Numbered from the stretch's first letter, positions 37,992 through 47,425 are shown. The stretch: DNA of 64,000 nt from Streptomyces spinoverrucosus (GCF_006539505.1 NZ_BJND01000004.1:124001-188000), one strand, 5' to 3'. Notes: generated by a model from the sequence alone, not told the origin. Translations and numbers: made by a program.

Positions 37992-38809
37992 ACGCGGGTG
38001 GCGGTGCCCTCGAAGATACGGGAGCGGTCCGCCGCGTCCGTCAACTCCGCTGCCACCGACAGCACTTCACCGTATGTCGCGGCCAGCGTGCACACCGGCC
38101 AGTCCGAGCCGAACATCAGACGATCCGGACCGAAGGCCTCAAGGACGGTGTCGGCGGACGGGCGGAGGTCGTCGACCGTCCAGGACCTCGGGTCGGCCTC
38201 GGTGACCATGCCGGAGAGCTTGCAGACGGTGTTGGGGAGCGCCGCGAGGGCGTGGACGGCGCTCGCCCAGGGTTCCAGTGCGCCGGAGGCGATGGGCGGT
38301 TTGCCGAGGTGGTCCAGGACGAAAGTGAGGTCCGGGTGGTCCGCGGCGGCCTTGGCGCAGGCGGGCAGTTGGTGGGGCAGCACGACGAGGTCGTAGACCA
38401 GTCCGGCGTCGGCGACGGCGGCGAGTCCCCGGCGGACGTCGGGACGCAGCAGCCACTCCGGGTCGGGTTCACTCTGGACCTGGTGGCGGATGCCCTTCAG
38501 GTAGCCGCCACCGGGGAGTTCACGCAGCCGGGCCAGCTCGTCGACGATGTCCGGGCGGGTGAGGTCGGTCCAGCCGACGACCGCGCCGATCAGCTCGTGC
38601 GCGGCTGCGAGGGCGAGGAACTCCGGGGTCTCCTCCGGCACGGTGACCGTCTGGACGAGGACGGTACGATCCACTCCGGCGGCCCGCGCCTCGGGTTCCA
38701 GGTCGGCGACGGTGAAGTTCCGCCGGATCGGCAGGAGTTCGTCGCCGCTGATCCAGTCCTGGTCGCGTACGGACAGGTCCCACACATGGTGGTGCGCGTC
38801 CACGGTCAT
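37979..38809 (-). CDS. Amidohydrolase, probable L-fucono-1,5-lactonase
   Basis: 276 residues. It has the amidohydrolase family 2 (COG3618) layout: VDAHHHVWDLS supplies the first metal-site histidines, FVLDHLGKP the middle His, and RLMFGSDWPVC the catalytic Asp. COG3618 enzymes open sugar lactones, and L-fuconolactonase is a characterised member. It is the last gene of the fucose operon, overlapping the mutarotase stop by four bases. The specific substrate follows from the neighbours. Confidence 0.85.
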   Translation of the reverse strand: MTVDAHHHVWDLSVRDQDWISGDELLPIRRNFTVADLEPEARAAGVDRTVLVQTVTVPEETPEFLALAAAHELIGAVVGWTDLTRPDIVDELARLRELPGGGYLKGIRHQVQSEPDPEWLLRPDVRRGLAAVADAGLVYDLVVLPHQLPACAKAAADHPDLTFVLDHLGKPPIASGALEPWASAVHALAALPNTVCKLSGMVTEADPRSWTVDDLRPSADTVLEAFGPDRLMFGSDWPVCTLAATYGEVLSVAAELTDAADRSRIFEGTATRVYDL

Positions 38810-39120
38810 GGCAGCTCCCATACGACGGGCAGGCCCGCGGCGGCCCCGTCGTGGGAGTAGTCGTGGACCACGTCCAGGAGCTCGGCCATGCGGGCCTGCC
38901 ACGCGACGTTCACCGGCAGCTGTTCCAGCTCCGCGAGGAGACGGGCGTAGTCCTCGCACTCCAGGACGTGGAAGAGGTCGGTGCCGCTGCGCCAGATCGT
39001 CCAGGAGGTGGCGCCGGCGGCACGGATGGCGTCGGTGAGTTCCTTCGGCACCTCGCGGTGGGCGGCCTCGTACGCGTCGATGCGGTCGGGGCGGACCTTG
39101 GTGTGCAGGGCGACTCTCAT
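38806..39120 (-). CDS. RhaM/FucU-like sugar mutarotase (DUF718)
   Basis: 104 residues, the usual size. MRVALHTKVRPDRIDAYEAAHREVP, TSWTIWRSGTDLFHVLECEDY (catalytic His and Tyr) and WQARMAELLDVVHDY match L-rhamnose mutarotase, a dimeric alpha/beta barrel. It interconverts anomers so that the dehydrogenase gets its form of sugar. L-fucose rather than L-rhamnose is inferred from the surrounding genes. Confidence 0.87.
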   Translation of the reverse strand: MRVALHTKVRPDRIDAYEAAHREVPKELTDAIRAAGATSWTIWRSGTDLFHVLECEDYARLLAELEQLPVNVAWQARMAELLDVVHDYSHDGAAAGLPVVWELP

Positions 39121-39129
39121 GACGGCTCC

Positions 39130-40080
39130 TCAAGCGGGTACGGGGGCATCGGCGGGGAGCAGCCCCGTCTCCCGCAGCTCCTGCCAGAGGGCCGCGGGCA
39201 CGGGCGTGCGGAACTGCTCGGCGCAGTCGTCCGCCTCGGCGGCCGAGCGGGCACCGACGAGGACACTCCTGACCGCCGGGTGCGCGGAACAGAAGGCGAG
39301 GGCAGCGGCACGCAGGGTGGTGCCGTGGCGCTCGGCGATCGACTTCAGCCGCAGGGCGCGGTCGAGCAGTTCACCTGGCGCCTCGGTGTAGTCGTACGTG
39401 GCTCCCGGCTTCGGGTCCGCGAGCAGGCCGGAGTTGAAGGCGCCCCCGAGCACCACCGCCGTCCCGCGTTCCTGTGCGGCGGGCAGGAGGTCGGTGAGGG
39501 CGCTGTGGTCGAGGAGCGTGTAACGGCCGGCGCACAGCACCACGTCCACGTCGGTGTCGCGGACGAAGCGGGTGAGCATCGCCGTCTGGTTCATGCCCGC
39601 GCCGATCGCGCCGACGACGCCCTCGGAGCGCAGCTTCTCCAGGGCCGGGTAGCCCTCGCGGAAGGCCTGTTCGGCGTGGTCGTCGGGGTCGTGCAGGTAG
39701 ACGGTGTCGACGCGGTCGAGGCCGAGGCGTTGCAGGGAGGCGTCCAGGGTGCGGCGTATTCCGTCGGCGGTGAAGTCCCAGACGCGGTGGTGGGTGGCGG
39801 GGACGGCGAAGCCGTGGGCCAGGTCGTCGCCGGTGCCGTCGGACGGTTCCAGGCGGCGGCCGACCTTGGTGGAGATCGTGTACGCCTCGCGGGGGTGCTC
39901 GCGCAGGGCCGCGCCGAGTCGGCGTTCGGACAGGCCGAGGCCGTAGTGCGGGGCGGTGTCGAAGTGGCGGATGCCCTGTCGCCAGGCCGCGCCCACGGCG
40001 TCGTACGCCTGCTCGTCGGTGATCTCGGTGTAGAGGTTGCCGATCCCGGCGGCGCCGAAGGCGAGCTGGGCGCCGCTCAT
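39130..40080 (-). CDS. Aldo/keto reductase, probable L-fucose (D-threo-aldose) dehydrogenase
   Basis: 316 residues. AKR features are GIRHFDTAPHYGLGLSERRLG (catalytic Asp and Tyr), ISTKVGR (catalytic Lys) and the YLHDPDDH strand. C-terminal cofactor text is SVLVGARSAAEADDC. The sequence style is that of the bacterial D-threo-aldose/L-fucose dehydrogenases, which oxidise the free sugar to the lactone with NAD(P). Start ATG overlaps the SDR stop. Confidence 0.86.
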   Translation of the reverse strand: MSGAQLAFGAAGIGNLYTEITDEQAYDAVGAAWRQGIRHFDTAPHYGLGLSERRLGAALREHPREAYTISTKVGRRLEPSDGTGDDLAHGFAVPATHHRVWDFTADGIRRTLDASLQRLGLDRVDTVYLHDPDDHAEQAFREGYPALEKLRSEGVVGAIGAGMNQTAMLTRFVRDTDVDVVLCAGRYTLLDHSALTDLLPAAQERGTAVVLGGAFNSGLLADPKPGATYDYTEAPGELLDRALRLKSIAERHGTTLRAAALAFCSAHPAVRSVLVGARSAAEADDCAEQFRTPVPAALWQELRETGLLPADAPVPA

Positions 40081-40829
40081 CGCCGGCCCGCCGGGCGGAG
40101 GCGCAGGCCCTGCATGCCGCCGTCGACGGCGAGGGCGGTGCCGGTGGTGGCACCGGACAGCGGGCTCGCCAAGTAGGCGATCGCGCCCGCCACCTCGGCC
40201 GCCGTGACGAGGCGGCCGGTGGGCTGGCGGGCCTGAAGCGCGGCGCGTTCGGTGGCCGGGTCGTCGGCCGCGTCGAGCAGGCGGCCGATCCACGGGGTGT
40301 CCGCGGTGCCCGGGTTGACGCAGTTGACGCGGATGCCCTCGCGGACGTGGTCGGCGGCCATGGCGAGGGTGAGGGAGTACACGGCGCCCTTGGTCGCGCT
40401 GTAGAGGGCGCGTTGCGGGAGGCCCGCGGTGGCCGCGATGGAGCAGGTGTTCACGATCGCCGCGTGCGACGACTCGCGCAGGTGCGGCAGACAGGCGCGG
40501 GCCGTGCGGACCATGCCGACGACGTTGACGTCCAGGACCCGGTGCCATTCGGCGTCGTCGTTGTCCTCGACGGTCCCCTGGGCGCCGATACCGGCGTTGT
40601 TCACCAGCACGTCGAGTCCGCCGAGGTCCGCGACCGCGTCCGTCACCGCCTGTCGTACGGAGGCGTCGTCGGTGACGTCGGCCTCGTAGGCAAGGAAGGG
40701 TGCGTCGGCCTTTGCCAGGTCCAGGACGGCGACCCGGGCTCCCCGCTCGGCCAGGAGTTCCGCGGTGGCGCGGCCGATGCCGGAGGCGCCGCCGGTCACC
40801 AGGGCCCTGATGCCCTCGAAGTCGGTCAT
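40077..40829 (-). CDS. Short-chain dehydrogenase, probable 2-keto-3-deoxy-L-fuconate dehydrogenase
   Basis: 250 residues. [15 protein letters not shown] is the NAD-binding Gly motif, VNNAGIG follows, and the catalytic Tyr-Lys pair is in [10 protein letters not shown] with an upstream CSIAA Ser. The protein lies between fuconate dehydratase and the aldose dehydrogenase, each pair overlapping by four bases, so the fourth pathway step (oxidation of 2-keto-3-deoxy-L-fuconate) is the natural assignment. A fucose dehydrogenase role is the alternative. Confidence 0.86.
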   Translation of the reverse strand: MTDFEGIRALVTGGASGIGRATAELLAERGARVAVLDLAKADAPFLAYEADVTDDASVRQAVTDAVADLGGLDVLVNNAGIGAQGTVEDNDDAEWHRVLDVNVVGMVRTARACLPHLRESSHAAIVNTCSIAATAGLPQRALYSATKGAVYSLTLAMAADHVREGIRVNCVNPGTADTPWIGRLLDAADDPATERAALQARQPTGRLVTAAEVAGAIAYLASPLSGATTGTALAVDGGMQGLRLRPAGRR

Positions 40830-42172
40830 GCCGCTTGCCCCTTCTTGTTGGTGTCGTCGCGGTCGGCGGCCCAGAAGGTGCCGTCGGGGAAGGTGTAGCG
40901 CGCGATGGACTCCGGGCGCATGGCGGCCGAGAAGCCGGGCGCGGTGGGTGCGAGGTAGTGGCCGTCCCGGATGCGGACCGGGTCCAGGAAGTGGTCGTGG
41001 AGATGGTCGACGTACTCGACGACCCGGTCGTCGGTGGTGCCGGAGACCGCGAGATAGTCGAACATCGCCAGGTGCTGGACGAGTTCGCACAGGCCGACGC
41101 CGCCGGCGTGCGGACAGACCGGAACGCCGAACTTGGCGGCGAGCAGCAGGATGGCGAGGTTCTCGTTGACGCCGCCGACGCGGGCCGCGTCCAGCTGGAG
41201 GACGTCGATGGCGCCGGCCTGGAGGAGCTGCTTGAAGACGATCCGGTTGTGGGCGTGTTCGCCGGTGGCGACCTTGACGGGGGCGACGGCCCGGCGGATC
41301 GCGGCATGGCCGAGGATGTCGTCGGGGCTGGTGGGCTCCTCGATCCAGTAGGGGTCGAACTCGGTGAGGGCCTTGGTCCAGCGGATCGCCTCGTCGACGT
41401 CCCAGCGCTGGTTCGCGTCGATCGCCATGCGCACATCCGGGCCGACGACCGCGCGGGCGACCCGGCAGCGGCGGATGTCGTCGTCGAGGTCCGCGCCGAC
41501 CTTGAGCTTGATCTGCCGGAAGCCGTCGGCGACCGCCTGCGTGGCGAGCCGGGTGAGCTTGGCGTCGTCGTAGCCGAGCCAGCCCGGTGAGGTGGTGTAG
41601 GCGGGGTAGCCGCGCTCCAGCAGCCGAGCCGTGCGCTCCTCGGCGCCCTCCCGGCCCCGGCGCAGGATGGTCAGCGCCTCCTCGGGGGTGAGGGCGTCGG
41701 TGAGGTACCGGAAGTCGATCTGACGCACCAGCCACTCGGGCTCGGCGCCCGCGAGCAGCTGCCACAGCGGCTTGCCCGCACGTCTGGCGGCGAGGTCCCA
41801 CACGGCGTTGACGACCGCGCCGATCGCCATGTGCATCACGCCCTTCTCGGGCCCGAGCCAGCGGAGCTGGCTGTCGCCGATCAGATCGCGGTTCAGGGTG
41901 CCCGGGTCGGCGCACAGCTCGTCGACCGGGCGGCCGACGACATGCCCGCGCAGCGCCTCGATCGCGGCGACCTGGACTTCGTTGCCCCGCCCGATGGTGA
42001 AGGTGAAGCCGTGCCCCTCGTGCCCGTCCGCGGCGTCGGTGCGCAGCACGACGTAGGCCGCCGAGTAGTCGGGGTCCGGGTTCATCGCGTCGGAGCCGTC
42101 GAGCTCGCGGGAGGTGGGGAAGCGGATGTCGTATGTGTCGACGGCGGTGATGCGGGCGGGAGAGGGAGACAC
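40826..42172 (-). CDS. L-fuconate dehydratase (enolase superfamily)
   Basis: 448 residues, the length of Fuc[33 protein letters not shown] is the FucD-type N-terminus. Catalytic Lys is in FRQIKLKVG, metal ligands are in [20 protein letters not shown] and VATGEHAHN, and the acid/base His is in [13 protein letters not shown]. It removes water from L-fuconate to give 2-keto-3-deoxy-L-fuconate. A GTG start; it lies 37 bp after the permease gene. Confidence 0.93.
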   Translation of the reverse strand: MSPSPARITAVDTYDIRFPTSRELDGSDAMNPDPDYSAAYVVLRTDAADGHEGHGFTFTIGRGNEVQVAAIEALRGHVVGRPVDELCADPGTLNRDLIGDSQLRWLGPEKGVMHMAIGAVVNAVWDLAARRAGKPLWQLLAGAEPEWLVRQIDFRYLTDALTPEEALTILRRGREGAEERTARLLERGYPAYTTSPGWLGYDDAKLTRLATQAVADGFRQIKLKVGADLDDDIRRCRVARAVVGPDVRMAIDANQRWDVDEAIRWTKALTEFDPYWIEEPTSPDDILGHAAIRRAVAPVKVATGEHAHNRIVFKQLLQAGAIDVLQLDAARVGGVNENLAILLLAAKFGVPVCPHAGGVGLCELVQHLAMFDYLAVSGTTDDRVVEYVDHLHDHFLDPVRIRDGHYLAPTAPGFSAAMRPESIARYTFPDGTFWAADRDDTNKKGQAA

Positions 42173-42209
42173 AGCAGGCCTTTCGGTCGGGTGCAGAGGG
42201 CTGCGGCGG

Positions 42210-43238
42210 TCAGTCCTGGGCGCGGCCGGTGGTCACCCGGGCGATCATGAGGGCGACCAGGATGATTCCGCCGTAGATGGCCTGGATCCAGAAGGACGGG
42301 ACCTGGGCGAGGGTGAGCAGGTTCTGTACGACTCCCAGGAGCAGAACGCCGGTGAGGGCGCCGAGCATGCTGCCCTTGCCGCCGTCGAGGCTGATACCGC
42401 CGATCACCGCGGCCGCGAACACGGTGAAGATCATGTTGTTGCCCTGGTTGGCGCTGATCGCGCCGACGTACCCCGTCTGCATGATGCCGCCGACCGCGGC
42501 GAGCACTCCGGCGACCACGAACACGCCGAGCATGACGCGCTCGACGCGGATACCGGCCGCGCGGGCCGCGTCCGCGTTGCCGCCGATGGCGTACAGCGCG
42601 CGGCCGACCCGGTGGTACTTGAGCACCAGCCCGGCGGCCGCGAAGGCGCCGGCGGCCAGCCACACCGACATCGGGACGTTGATGAAGGTGGTGGTCGCCA
42701 ACGAGTAGAAGGACTCGGGCATGCCGAACAGGGTCTTGCCCTTGGTGGCACCGACGAGCAGCCCGCGCAGGACGATGAGCATGGCGAGCGTCACGATGAA
42801 CGCGTTGAGCCGGAACTTCACCACCAGGATGCCGTTGAAGGCGCCGACGACGGCCCCGGCGACGAGGATGGCCAGCAGGGCGAGCGCAGCCGGGAGTTCG
42901 GTGCCCCAGCCGGACTGGGCGACGGGCAGCACCAGGAGCGCTCCCACGGCGGGCGCGATGCCGACGACGGACTCCAGGGACAGGTCGAACTTGCCGGTGA
43001 TGAGGACCAGCGACTCGGCGAGTACGACCATCGCGAGCGCGGCGGAGGCACCGAGGATGGAGATCAGGTTGCGCTCGGTGAGGAACGAGTCGTTGACCAC
43101 GGCGCCGAGCACCATGAGCAGCAACAGCGCCGGGAGCAGGGCCAGTTCGCGGGCGCGGCGCAGCAGTACCGTTCTGGCGGACGCGGCGGCGGGGGCGCGC
43201 AGGGGCGCGAGCGGCGGGGCCGCCTTGGTGTCAGCCAT
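42210..43238 (-). CDS. Sugar ABC transporter permease (RbsC/FrcC family)
   Basis: 342 residues with about ten membrane helices. The loop [15 protein letters not shown] and the segment [27 protein letters not shown] are typical. [22 protein letters not shown] is the conserved ATPase-contact (EAA-like) loop. The permease would work as a homodimer because only one gene is present. ATG at 43238 follows GAAGGAG; the gene overlaps the ATPase end by eight bases. The predicted substrate, L-fucose, follows from the downstream enzymes. Confidence 0.92.
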   Translation of the reverse strand: MADTKAAPPLAPLRAPAAASARTVLLRRARELALLPALLLLMVLGAVVNDSFLTERNLISILGASAALAMVVLAESLVLITGKFDLSLESVVGIAPAVGALLVLPVAQSGWGTELPAALALLAILVAGAVVGAFNGILVVKFRLNAFIVTLAMLIVLRGLLVGATKGKTLFGMPESFYSLATTTFINVPMSVWLAAGAFAAAGLVLKYHRVGRALYAIGGNADAARAAGIRVERVMLGVFVVAGVLAAVGGIMQTGYVGAISANQGNNMIFTVFAAAVIGGISLDGGKGSMLGALTGVLLLGVVQNLLTLAQVPSFWIQAIYGGIILVALMIARVTTGRAQD

Positions 43239-44727
43239 GGTCCACTCCTTCAATGGAGGCGATCAGCTCGTGGTCGCGCCAGCCCGCGGGGTGTTCGGCG
43301 ACGACGCGGCCGTGGAAGAGGACGAGGACACGATCGCAGCGGCGCAGGTCGTCGAGTTCGTCGGAGACGACGAGCACGGCGGTGCCGTCCTCACGGGCGC
43401 TGTCCACACGGGCCAGCAGCGATTCCTTGGACTTCACGTCGACGCCCGCGGTGGGGTTGATCAGCACCAGCAGACGTGGGTCCGAGGCGAGGGCGCGGGC
43501 CATGACGACCTTCTGTGCGTTGCCGCCGGACAGGTCGGAGACGGGCTGGTCGGGGCCTTCGGCGTGAATGTCGAGGCGGTCGATCAGCTCGGTGGCGAGG
43601 CCGCGTCGGCGGTCGCTGCCGACGAAGCCGAACCGGCCGAGCCGGTCCAGCACGCTCATGGTGGCGTTGTCGCCGATGGTCATGCCGAAGACGAGACCCT
43701 GACCGTGGCGGTCGCGCGGGACACAGCCGACGCCCGCGTCCAGCGCGGCGCGCACATCGCCGAACGGCAACGGCGCACCGTCGATCAGCGCGGTCCCGGC
43801 GGTGGGCGTGTGCAGTCCCGCCATGGTCTCGGCCAGCTCGATCTTGCCGCTGCCGCTGATCCCGGCGAGCCCGACGACCTCACCCCGGCGCACGCTGAGG
43901 TCGATCTTCGTGTACGAGGGTGAGGTGAGCCCTCGGACGTCGAGCAGGACCGGCGCCTCGCCGGCGGCGGGGGCGGTCTGCTGCCGTTCGGCCTGTTCGG
44001 TGACGCTCTCCCCCGCCATGGCCTCCACCAGCGCCCCGCGCGGGAGGTCGGCGACGGGTGCGGTGGTGATCCAGCGGGCGTCGCGCAGCACGGTGACGGT
44101 TTGGCAGACCTCGTACACCTCCTGGAGGTGGTGCGAGATGAACAGGAAGGTGACGCCGGAGTCCTGGAGCGCCCGCATGCGGGTGAAGAGCCGCTCGATC
44201 TCGCGGTTGTCGAGCTGGGCGGTGGGCTCGTCGAGGACGATGAACCGGGCGCCGAAGCTCAACGCCCGGGCGATCTCCACCATTTGGCGGTCCTCAACCT
44301 TGAGGTCGGCGGTGCGGGCCTCGGGGTCGACATGGACGTCCCAGGTGGCGAGGAGGTCGGCGGCCTCGGTGCGGAGCTTGCGCCAGCTGATGAATCCGCG
44401 CTGGAGCGGCTGCCGGTTGATGAACAGGTTCTCGGCGACCGTCAACTCGGGGACGACCGTGGGCTTCTGGTAGACGCAGGCCACCTTGCGGCGCCAGGCG
44501 TCCCGGTCGGCGAGTGCGGGCGCGGGCTCGCCGTCGAAGCGGACCTCGCCCTCGTCGGCGGGCTGGAGTCCGGTGAGGATATTGACCAGGGTCGACTTGC
44601 CGGCGCCGTTGCGGCCGACGAGGGCGTGGGACTCGCCGGGCAGGACGGTGAGTTGTCCGTCGGCAAGGGCGGTGGTGGGGCCGTACCGCTTGACGATGCC
44701 CCGCGCCTCAACAAGTGGTGTGCTCAT
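43231..44727 (-). CDS. Sugar ABC transporter ATPase with two nucleotide-binding domains (RbsA/MglA family)
   Basis: 498 residues. The first domain has an intact Walker A (GRNGAGKST), signature-like VEDRQMVEIARAL and Walker B (FIVLDEPTAQLD). The second has an altered Walker A (GISGSGKIE, Ile in place of the usual Ser/Thr) and a degenerate Walker B (LLVLINPTAGVD, with Asp-Glu replaced by Ile-Asn), but keeps LSGGNAQKV. One working ATPase site is therefore expected, as in other members of this family. It overlaps the binding-protein gene as ATGA. Confidence 0.93.
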   Translation of the reverse strand: MSTPLVEARGIVKRYGPTTALADGQLTVLPGESHALVGRNGAGKSTLVNILTGLQPADEGEVRFDGEPAPALADRDAWRRKVACVYQKPTVVPELTVAENLFINRQPLQRGFISWRKLRTEAADLLATWDVHVDPEARTADLKVEDRQMVEIARALSFGARFIVLDEPTAQLDNREIERLFTRMRALQDSGVTFLFISHHLQEVYEVCQTVTVLRDARWITTAPVADLPRGALVEAMAGESVTEQAERQQTAPAAGEAPVLLDVRGLTSPSYTKIDLSVRRGEVVGLAGISGSGKIELAETMAGLHTPTAGTALIDGAPLPFGDVRAALDAGVGCVPRDRHGQGLVFGMTIGDNATMSVLDRLGRFGFVGSDRRRGLATELIDRLDIHAEGPDQPVSDLSGGNAQKVVMARALASDPRLLVLINPTAGVDVKSKESLLARVDSAREDGTAVLVVSDELDDLRRCDRVLVLFHGRVVAEHPAGWRDHELIASIEGVDHG

Positions 44728-45800
44728 TCGACCGTGTTGCCCCACAGCTCGGGGTCGTCGACGTTGTCCTTGGTGACCAGGGGTGCGGGCAGCTGGTCCT
44801 CCAGGATGCCGCTGGGCAGCTTGACGATGGTCGAGCCGTGGTCGGTCGGGCCGGGCTCGAAGGTCTTCCCCTCCATCGCCGCCTTGATGTAGTACATGCC
44901 GTACTTGGCGTACAGGTCGGCGGGCTGGGAGACGGTCGCGTCGATCTCGCCCTTGCGGATGGCGTCGTACTCCTGCGGGATGCCGTCGTTGGAGACGATC
45001 GTGATGTGGCCCGGCTGCCCGGCCTTCTTCAGCATCCCCTTGGACTTCAGGGTCTGCAGGGTCGGCGCGAGGTAGACGCCGCCGGCCTGCATGTAGATGC
45101 CCTTGATGTCGGGGTTGGCGTTCAGGAGCGTGTCCAGCTTGGAGGCCGCGGTGTCGGACTCCCACTTGGCGGGGATCTCCAGGACCTTCAGCTTGGGGAA
45201 GTTCTTCTTCACGCAGGCGCGGAACGCCTCGGAGCGGTCGCGGCCGTTGACCGAGGCCAGGTCGCCCATGATCTGTACGACCTTGCCGGAGGGGATCTGC
45301 TCGCCGAGGTACTGGCAGGCCTTCTCGCCGTACGCCACGTTGTTCGCCCGTACGACCATGGCGACCTTGCCCTTGTCCGGTGCCACGTCGACGGCGACGA
45401 CCGGTACGCCCTTGCGCTCGGCCTGGTCGAGTCCCGCCTCGATGGCGGCACTGTCCAGCGGGGCGACGACCAGGCCCTTGACGCCCTGGTTGAGCTGGTT
45501 GTTGATGTCGGTGATCTGCTGCGAGGGGTCGCTGTTGGAGTTGACCGTCTTCAGCGCGTCGACACCTTCGGACTCGGCCATCTTCGGCACGTAGTCGTTG
45601 TACGACTGCCAGAACGGCGAGGTCAGCAGGGGCAGGATCACCCCGACCTTGCCGGTGCCGCCGCCTTCGGCGCCGACGGCGCCGGTGTCCTTGGTGCTGC
45701 CGCAGGCGGTGAGCACGAGGGCGGCGCAGACCGCCCCGGCCGCCGCTCGCGTCAGTGTTCGCCCGTACCGCCGTCCGTTCCGCTGTGTCCCGTCGGCCAT
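44724..45800 (-). CDS. Sugar-binding lipoprotein of the fucose ABC importer
   Basis: 358 residues. Lipoprotein signal ending LTACG (lipobox VLTAC). The periplasmic-binding-protein family 4 fold begins GKVGVILPLLTSPFWQSYNDYV, then GLVVAPLDSAAIEAGLDQA, DVAPDKGKVAMVVRANN and IVSNDGIPQEYDAIRKG. ATG at 45800 has GAGGAG eleven bases upstream. It is the first gene of the eight-gene operon, whose transcript would run to 37979. Confidence 0.92.
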   Translation of the reverse strand: MADGTQRNGRRYGRTLTRAAAGAVCAALVLTACGSTKDTGAVGAEGGGTGKVGVILPLLTSPFWQSYNDYVPKMAESEGVDALKTVNSNSDPSQQITDINNQLNQGVKGLVVAPLDSAAIEAGLDQAERKGVPVVAVDVAPDKGKVAMVVRANNVAYGEKACQYLGEQIPSGKVVQIMGDLASVNGRDRSEAFRACVKKNFPKLKVLEIPAKWESDTAASKLDTLLNANPDIKGIYMQAGGVYLAPTLQTLKSKGMLKKAGQPGHITIVSNDGIPQEYDAIRKGEIDATVSQPADLYAKYGMYYIKAAMEGKTFEPGPTDHGSTIVKLPSGILEDQLPAPLVTKDNVDDPELWGNTVE

Positions 45801-45845
45801 CTGCCGGCTCCTCATTGAGCGTGATCGAGCAGTTGCCCGCATATT

Positions 45846-45858
45846 TATCAGACCACTT
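45846..45858. promoter_or_regulatory. Possible second, imperfect FadR-type operator
   Basis: On the minus strand the sequence reads AAGTGGTCTGATA; it keeps TGGTCTGA but not the full right arm. It sits about 46 bases before the binding-protein start, near the presumed operon promoter. Confidence 0.35.
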
Positions 45859-45907
45859 CATGCCGACAACACCCTCCGGAAGCGAATCTCTCGTGTTTTC
45901 CGCTGTA

Positions 45908-45920
45908 GTGGTCCGACCAC
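45908..45920. promoter_or_regulatory. GTGGTC-C-GACCAC operator between fucose operon and its regulator
   Basis: A perfect 13-bp palindrome containing TGGTCCGACCA fits the TGGT-N3-ACCA box of FadR-subfamily GntR regulators. A TACACT that could be the -10 of the regulator gene begins ten bases after it, so the site would overlap the promoter region. Confidence 0.7.
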
Positions 45921-45962
45921 CTGGCTGGCTACACTGCGGCGCACGGCGACGGGAGAAGTGGC

Positions 45963-46676
45963 GTGAACGAGACGGAGACAGAGCCGGCCCCGCAGCGGGG
46001 CACGGTGACGCAGCGCGCCATCGAGCGGATCAAGGCGATGATCGCCGAGGGGCTCCTCGAACCCGGCGCGCGCCTGCCCACCGAGCGCGAGCTGGCGGCC
46101 CAACTGGGCATCTCCCGCAGCTCGATGCGGGAGGCGATCCGCGCGCTCACGGTGATGGGCGTCCTGGAGGCCCGGCACGGCTCCGGCATCTACGTCACCC
46201 AACTCCAGGCCGGTGACCTGCTGGAGAACTTCGGGGTCGTCGCCGACCTGTCCCGCGGCCCGCGTCTGGTCGAACTGCTGGAGGTCCGCCGCATCCTGGA
46301 GTCGACGGCGACCGCCCTGGCCGCCGCCCGCATCACCCCCGAGCAGCTCGCCGAGGTCGAAAGGCACCTGGCGGCGATGAACGCGACCGACGACCCGGAG
46401 GAGATCCTCGCGCACGACCTCGCCTTCCACCGCGAGATCGCGCTGGCCGCAGGCAACGAGACCATGGCCGCGATCCTGGAGGGCCTGTCCTCCCGCACCT
46501 TCCGGGCCCGCGTCTGGCGCGGCTACCAGGAGGAGGGCGCCTTCGCCCGCACCCGCCGCGAACACGCCGCGATCCACCGCGCCCTGGCCGCCCGAGACCC
46601 GGAGGCGGCGAGAGCGGCGGCGGCCGCACACGTCGGCGAGGTGGAGGAGTGGCTGCGGGCGCAGCTCGGCGGGTAG
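45963..46676 (+). CDS. FadR-subfamily GntR transcriptional regulator
   Basis: 237 residues. The winged helix has LEPGARLPTERELAAQLGISRSSMREAIRALTVMGVLEARHGSGIYV. The all-helical FCD effector domain carries LLEVRRILEST, HDLAFHREIALAAGNETM and REHAAIHRALAARDPEAARAA, with its metal-binding His/Asp positions. GTG at 45963 follows GGGAGAAG. Divergence from the fucose operon and a shared operator make it the likely regulator, with a pathway intermediate such as fuconate as ligand (inference). Confidence 0.92.
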   Translation: MNETETEPAPQRGTVTQRAIERIKAMIAEGLLEPGARLPTERELAAQLGISRSSMREAIRALTVMGVLEARHGSGIYVTQLQAGDLLENFGVVADLSRGPRLVELLEVRRILESTATALAAARITPEQLAEVERHLAAMNATDDPEEILAHDLAFHREIALAAGNETMAAILEGLSSRTFRARVWRGYQEEGAFARTRREHAAIHRALAARDPEAARAAAAAHVGEVEEWLRAQLGG

Positions 46677-46744
46677 TCACTGTCTGCCCTCCGTTTGTGA
46701 GGGTTGGGGCGTTCGCCCGGACCGGGGATCAGTGCCGGGCTAGC

Positions 46745-47374
46745 GTGCGCATGCCAGTACTGCTCGCCGGGGCCGGTCTCGTCCTGGCCGGTCCGGGCGC
46801 CGCCCGGGCCACGGCCACGGTCGAGATGCCGGCGCCCACGCAGGGCGGGGGTGTCGGCGACGGTGAAGTTCTACGGCGCGGTCGTCCCGCGGCACTACAA
46901 CCGGACCCGACGCCGCGTTCGGGGACCGCAAGCGCCAGAACATCTACCGCGACAACAATCCAACGCCCGGCTGCGGCTGCTTCAAGGCTCGACGTCACCC
47001 TGCACAACGTCCGAAGCCAGCCGGGCTACATCGGCGGACTTGACAGTACCGACTATTTCTTCCAGGCATACGCCGACATGGCGCGCACCTTCGACCACGG
47101 CACCAGCTTCGTCGTCCGCACCGAGCGGCAGAAACTGCTGCACACCTACTACGTGCCGCAGTCCGGCTGGATCCTCGCGCAGTACCGCCAGTACCCCGAC
47201 CGGGACTTCGGCCCGCACTTCTACATGAACTTCCCGGCCGTCGAAGTGACCTGCCCCGAGGGCATGACCCCGACCCAGTACGGCCTGAAGGTCACCAACG
47301 TGCAGGTCACCATCGCCGACGACAACGTCTTCGGCCACACGACCTGGAGCACGCCGGGGCCGTTCTACGCCTGA
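46745..47374 (+). pseudogene. Secreted protein gene broken by about three frameshifts
   Basis: Coherent protein text appears in successive frames. A signal-like MPVLLAGAGLVLAGPGAARA starts at 46751. Then GVSATVKFYGAVVPRHYN lies in the next frame, DAAFGDRKRQNIYRDNNPTP in the third from about 46909, and from about 46985 the long stretch LDVTLHNVRSQPGYIGG to WSTPGPFYA returns to the first frame up to the stop at 47374. Each join needs a skip of one base, near runs of G or C, i.e. three one-base insertions. Either the gene is decayed or the assembly carries indels here. The family is not recognised. Confidence 0.7.
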
Positions 47375-47384
47375 CCCGAGCAGG

Positions 47385-47417
47385 GCGAGGGCCCGCCCCC
47401 TCCGGACGGGCCCTCGC
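47385..47417. terminator. Bidirectional terminator hairpin
   Basis: A perfect 11-bp stem GCGAGGGCCCG/CGGGCCCTCGC with an 11-base loop, lying between the broken secreted-protein gene and the convergent alpha-mannosidase gene. Confidence 0.85.
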
Positions 47418-47425
47418 ACCCCGGT

